Assembly (NCBI GenBank): GCA_002328745.1
Contig: DCVQ01000035.1
Coordinates: 100,802-140,829 of the forward strand
Length of the DNA: 40,028 nucleotides
Direction: 5' to 3'
DNA from: Actinobacteria bacterium UBA2184
GTDB lineage: Bacteria > Actinomycetota > Coriobacteriia > Anaerosomatales > Anaerosomataceae
The position numbers and the translations under genes are program-made. How positions within the stretch are numbered: the first letter of the stretch is position 1; every line of letters begins with the position of its first letter. Below are positions 38,536 to 40,028 of this stretch, piece by piece. Below the pieces are notes generated by a model, which was not told the origin of the DNA, searched no databases, and worked only from the letters and a program-made list of their open reading frames with translations.

Positions 38536-39852
38536 CTACTTCGCCCCGTAGCCGTGCTCGATGTACTCGCGGAGCCCGGGTCTGGGGGTGAACACCATCG
38601 CCCGCCCGCTCTTCCCGACCTCCAGGAAGCCCTTGTCCGCGAGCTCGAGAAGATCGGCCCGTGCCGTCGCATAGACGATGTTGTGCGTCGTCTTGTGATA
38701 GGAGATCCGGAACTCCGCGGTGGGGTTGCGAAGCGCCCGGCCGAGGACGGAACGCTGCCTGTGGTTGATCTCCGGATCGCGCTGGAGCAGGGTGCGCAAC
38801 TCGTCATCGCGCTCCTTCAGCCGGTGGAGCTCCCAGTGCAGGTCCTGGAGCGCCGAGAGGCTGAGCTGAAGCGCCAGGGTGGCGTACGCGGTCAGGTCCA
38901 CTCCATCGTGCTCGCGGCCTGCCGCGTACGATGCCGGAGTCAGGCTGACGAGCGACGACCCCAGCTTGCCGTCCTCCCAGTCCAGCTTCGATCGCGACAG
39001 CGGCAGAAGCCCGAGCACGGGGAGGCCGATCTTCATCGCGTAGAGCCGGAAGGCGAGGCGGCCGACCTGGCTGTTGACGTTCGGCAGAGGGCGGTAGAAG
39101 CGGAACAGGTCGGGGAGCAGCAACGCCCGGAAGACCGCGTTGTCGTAGACATCGCCGGAGGTGTGATTGACGTAGTCCGAGATGTACTGCAGCTGCTGGT
39201 GCGCATGCTCGGACACCTCGGTATCGGCGTAATCCCACGGGTGCAGGCCCAACCGGGGATTGCGCATCTTGATGCGCTCGACGTTCACGCCCTCGAGCAC
39301 GAGGTCCCTCAGGTGCAAGAACAACTCCTCCGAGAAGCGCTCGTTGACGAGCTCGTCGAGGTGGTCGAGGGCACTCAGGGTGTTCGTGACGAGGCGCTCG
39401 GTGTCGGTGCGTGGAGTGCGCTCGTGCTGGAGCAGCGACAGCCCGGCCTTCTCGGGGATCTCGAGCCCGTCGAGCAGCGCTGCGGCGATCGTCTCGTCGA
39501 TCCTCGAGCGGACGAGCACCCTGCGGTTGTGCGTGGCGGTGAGGCTGAGGTACAGGCCAGAATCCGCGCGGCACAGGCACTGGATGCGCGCCATGGCGTC
39601 GGCAACCTCGTGGGTGCGCAAGTACCAGTAGTCGTTGCCCGCCAGGTCGGGAATGGGTATCTCGATGCCGGCGGCGCGGTTGACGAGCTTCAGCAGATCC
39701 CACGTGGCCTCAGGGCTCATCCTGCTGGGCAGCCGCATCGCGAGGAACTCGTCCCACGAGACGTAGTGGGAGTGCATCCGCTTGATGAGCTCGGAGGCCC
39801 CGCCCTCGCGAAGCAGCTCGCTCAGCTCGGCGTACAGTGCGGTATCGGTCAT
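38536..39852 (-). CDS. Fic-like protein with degenerate active site
   Basis: 438 residues from the ATG at 39850-39852, with GGAGAGG upstream. The first part (about 1-110) is unassigned. From 117 a helix with DETIAAALLDGL resembles the inhibitory segment of Fic proteins (SSxIEG). At 250-275 the expected HxFxxGNGR is replaced by FYRPLPNVNSQVGR, followed by LAFRLYAMKIGLP, as after a normal Fic motif. The catalytic His and most of the GNGR loop are gone, so AMP transfer is unlikely. The C-terminus (about 365-430) is a winged helix with YATARADLLELADKGFLEV, as in Fic proteins with HTH tails. Likely a regulator. The Fic assignment is by pattern only. Confidence 0.75.
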   Translation of the reverse strand: MTDTALYAELSELLREGGASELIKRMHSHYVSWDEFLAMRLPSRMSPEATWDLLKLVNRAAGIEIPIPDLAGNDYWYLRTHEVADAMARIQCLCRADSGLYLSLTATHNRRVLVRSRIDETIAAALLDGLEIPEKAGLSLLQHERTPRTDTERLVTNTLSALDHLDELVNERFSEELFLHLRDLVLEGVNVERIKMRNPRLGLHPWDYADTEVSEHAHQQLQYISDYVNHTSGDVYDNAVFRALLLPDLFRFYRPLPNVNSQVGRLAFRLYAMKIGLPVLGLLPLSRSKLDWEDGKLGSSLVSLTPASYAAGREHDGVDLTAYATLALQLSLSALQDLHWELHRLKERDDELRTLLQRDPEINHRQRSVLGRALRNPTAEFRISYHKTTHNIVYATARADLLELADKGFLEVGKSGRAMVFTPRPGLREYIEHGYGAK

Positions 39853-39960
39853 CAGGGGCTGCCTCTCCGGCGAGCGGCGCTTGGATGTACGTGCATCATA
39901 TACCGTCTCGCCGTCTGCCGACGGCGTGCCGCGGCATGCGAGTTCGCGTACGTCACGCGG

Positions 39961-39966
39961 TATACT
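39961..39966 (+). promoter_or_regulatory. TATACT, possible -10 of a gene beyond the window
   Basis: A near-perfect -10 on the plus strand, without a clear -35. No gene begins before the window ends, so it may serve the next gene to the right. The minus-strand TATATGAT at about 39895-39903 may serve the Fic-like gene. Confidence 0.3.
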
Positions 39967-40028
39967 CTACCCGCCCTGGTCCGAGAGCGCGACGGACATC
40001 CCGCGCGCGGCGATCGCGAAAGGCCCGG

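Overview
The window is GC-rich DNA from what looks like an anaerobic or microaerophilic actinobacterium. A relative of Coriobacteriia is my best guess; this rests on the zinc-ribbon protein style, rubrerythrin, the haem lipoprotein and general protein style, not on a marker gene. I see no rRNA, tRNA, IS element or CRISPR array. Most of the window is ordinary chromosome, with one accessory (defence-type) island at about 5.6-11.0 kb.

Layout. 0-4.5 kb: the start of an unknown gene on the minus strand, then a two-gene operon of a zinc-ribbon protein and a 1005-residue membrane protein with a Gly-Thr-Asp-Pro repeat. 4.6-5.5 kb: a metallo-beta-lactamase-fold hydrolase. 5.6-11.0 kb: a possible attenuator with an exceptionally long Shine-Dalgarno match and a 13-codon leader peptide, a PIN-toxin remnant, a single-chain restriction-modification enzyme, a coupled DUF3800 gene, a decayed copy of the enzyme's specificity domain, and a wHTH-nucleotidyltransferase gene with a repeat-type operator. 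11.2-20.5 kb: typA, a SulP transporter, a DUF3052-like gene, a small helical protein with a papain-fold-like protein, then hisF and carB. 20.6-26.7 kb: lipoproteins, an alpha/alpha-toroid protein and a MacA-MacB-like efflux operon with a DUF5666-like fourth gene. 26.8-29.4 kb: a lone PAS protein, rubrerythrin with a cysteine-synthase-like enzyme, and a DUF6483-like protein. 29.4-33.8 kb: a P-type cation ATPase preceded by a yybP-ykoY-type manganese riboswitch, divergent from purB. 33.9-40.0 kb: a membrane protein, a large KaiC-like/PEP-synthase-like fusion, a diheme lipoprotein and a Fic-like protein with a broken active-site motif.

How the genes connect. Housekeeping genes (typA, hisF, carB, purB) stand apart from their usual pathway partners. 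The ATPase is best read as a manganese (or Mn/Ca) exporter controlled by its riboswitch. Rubrerythrin and the cysteine-synthase-like enzyme fit peroxide defence and thiol supply. The most unusual items are the leader/attenuator at 5612-5760, the mosaic restriction-modification locus with its duplicated remnant, and the KaiC-like/PEP-synthase-like protein that lacks a phosphohistidine domain.
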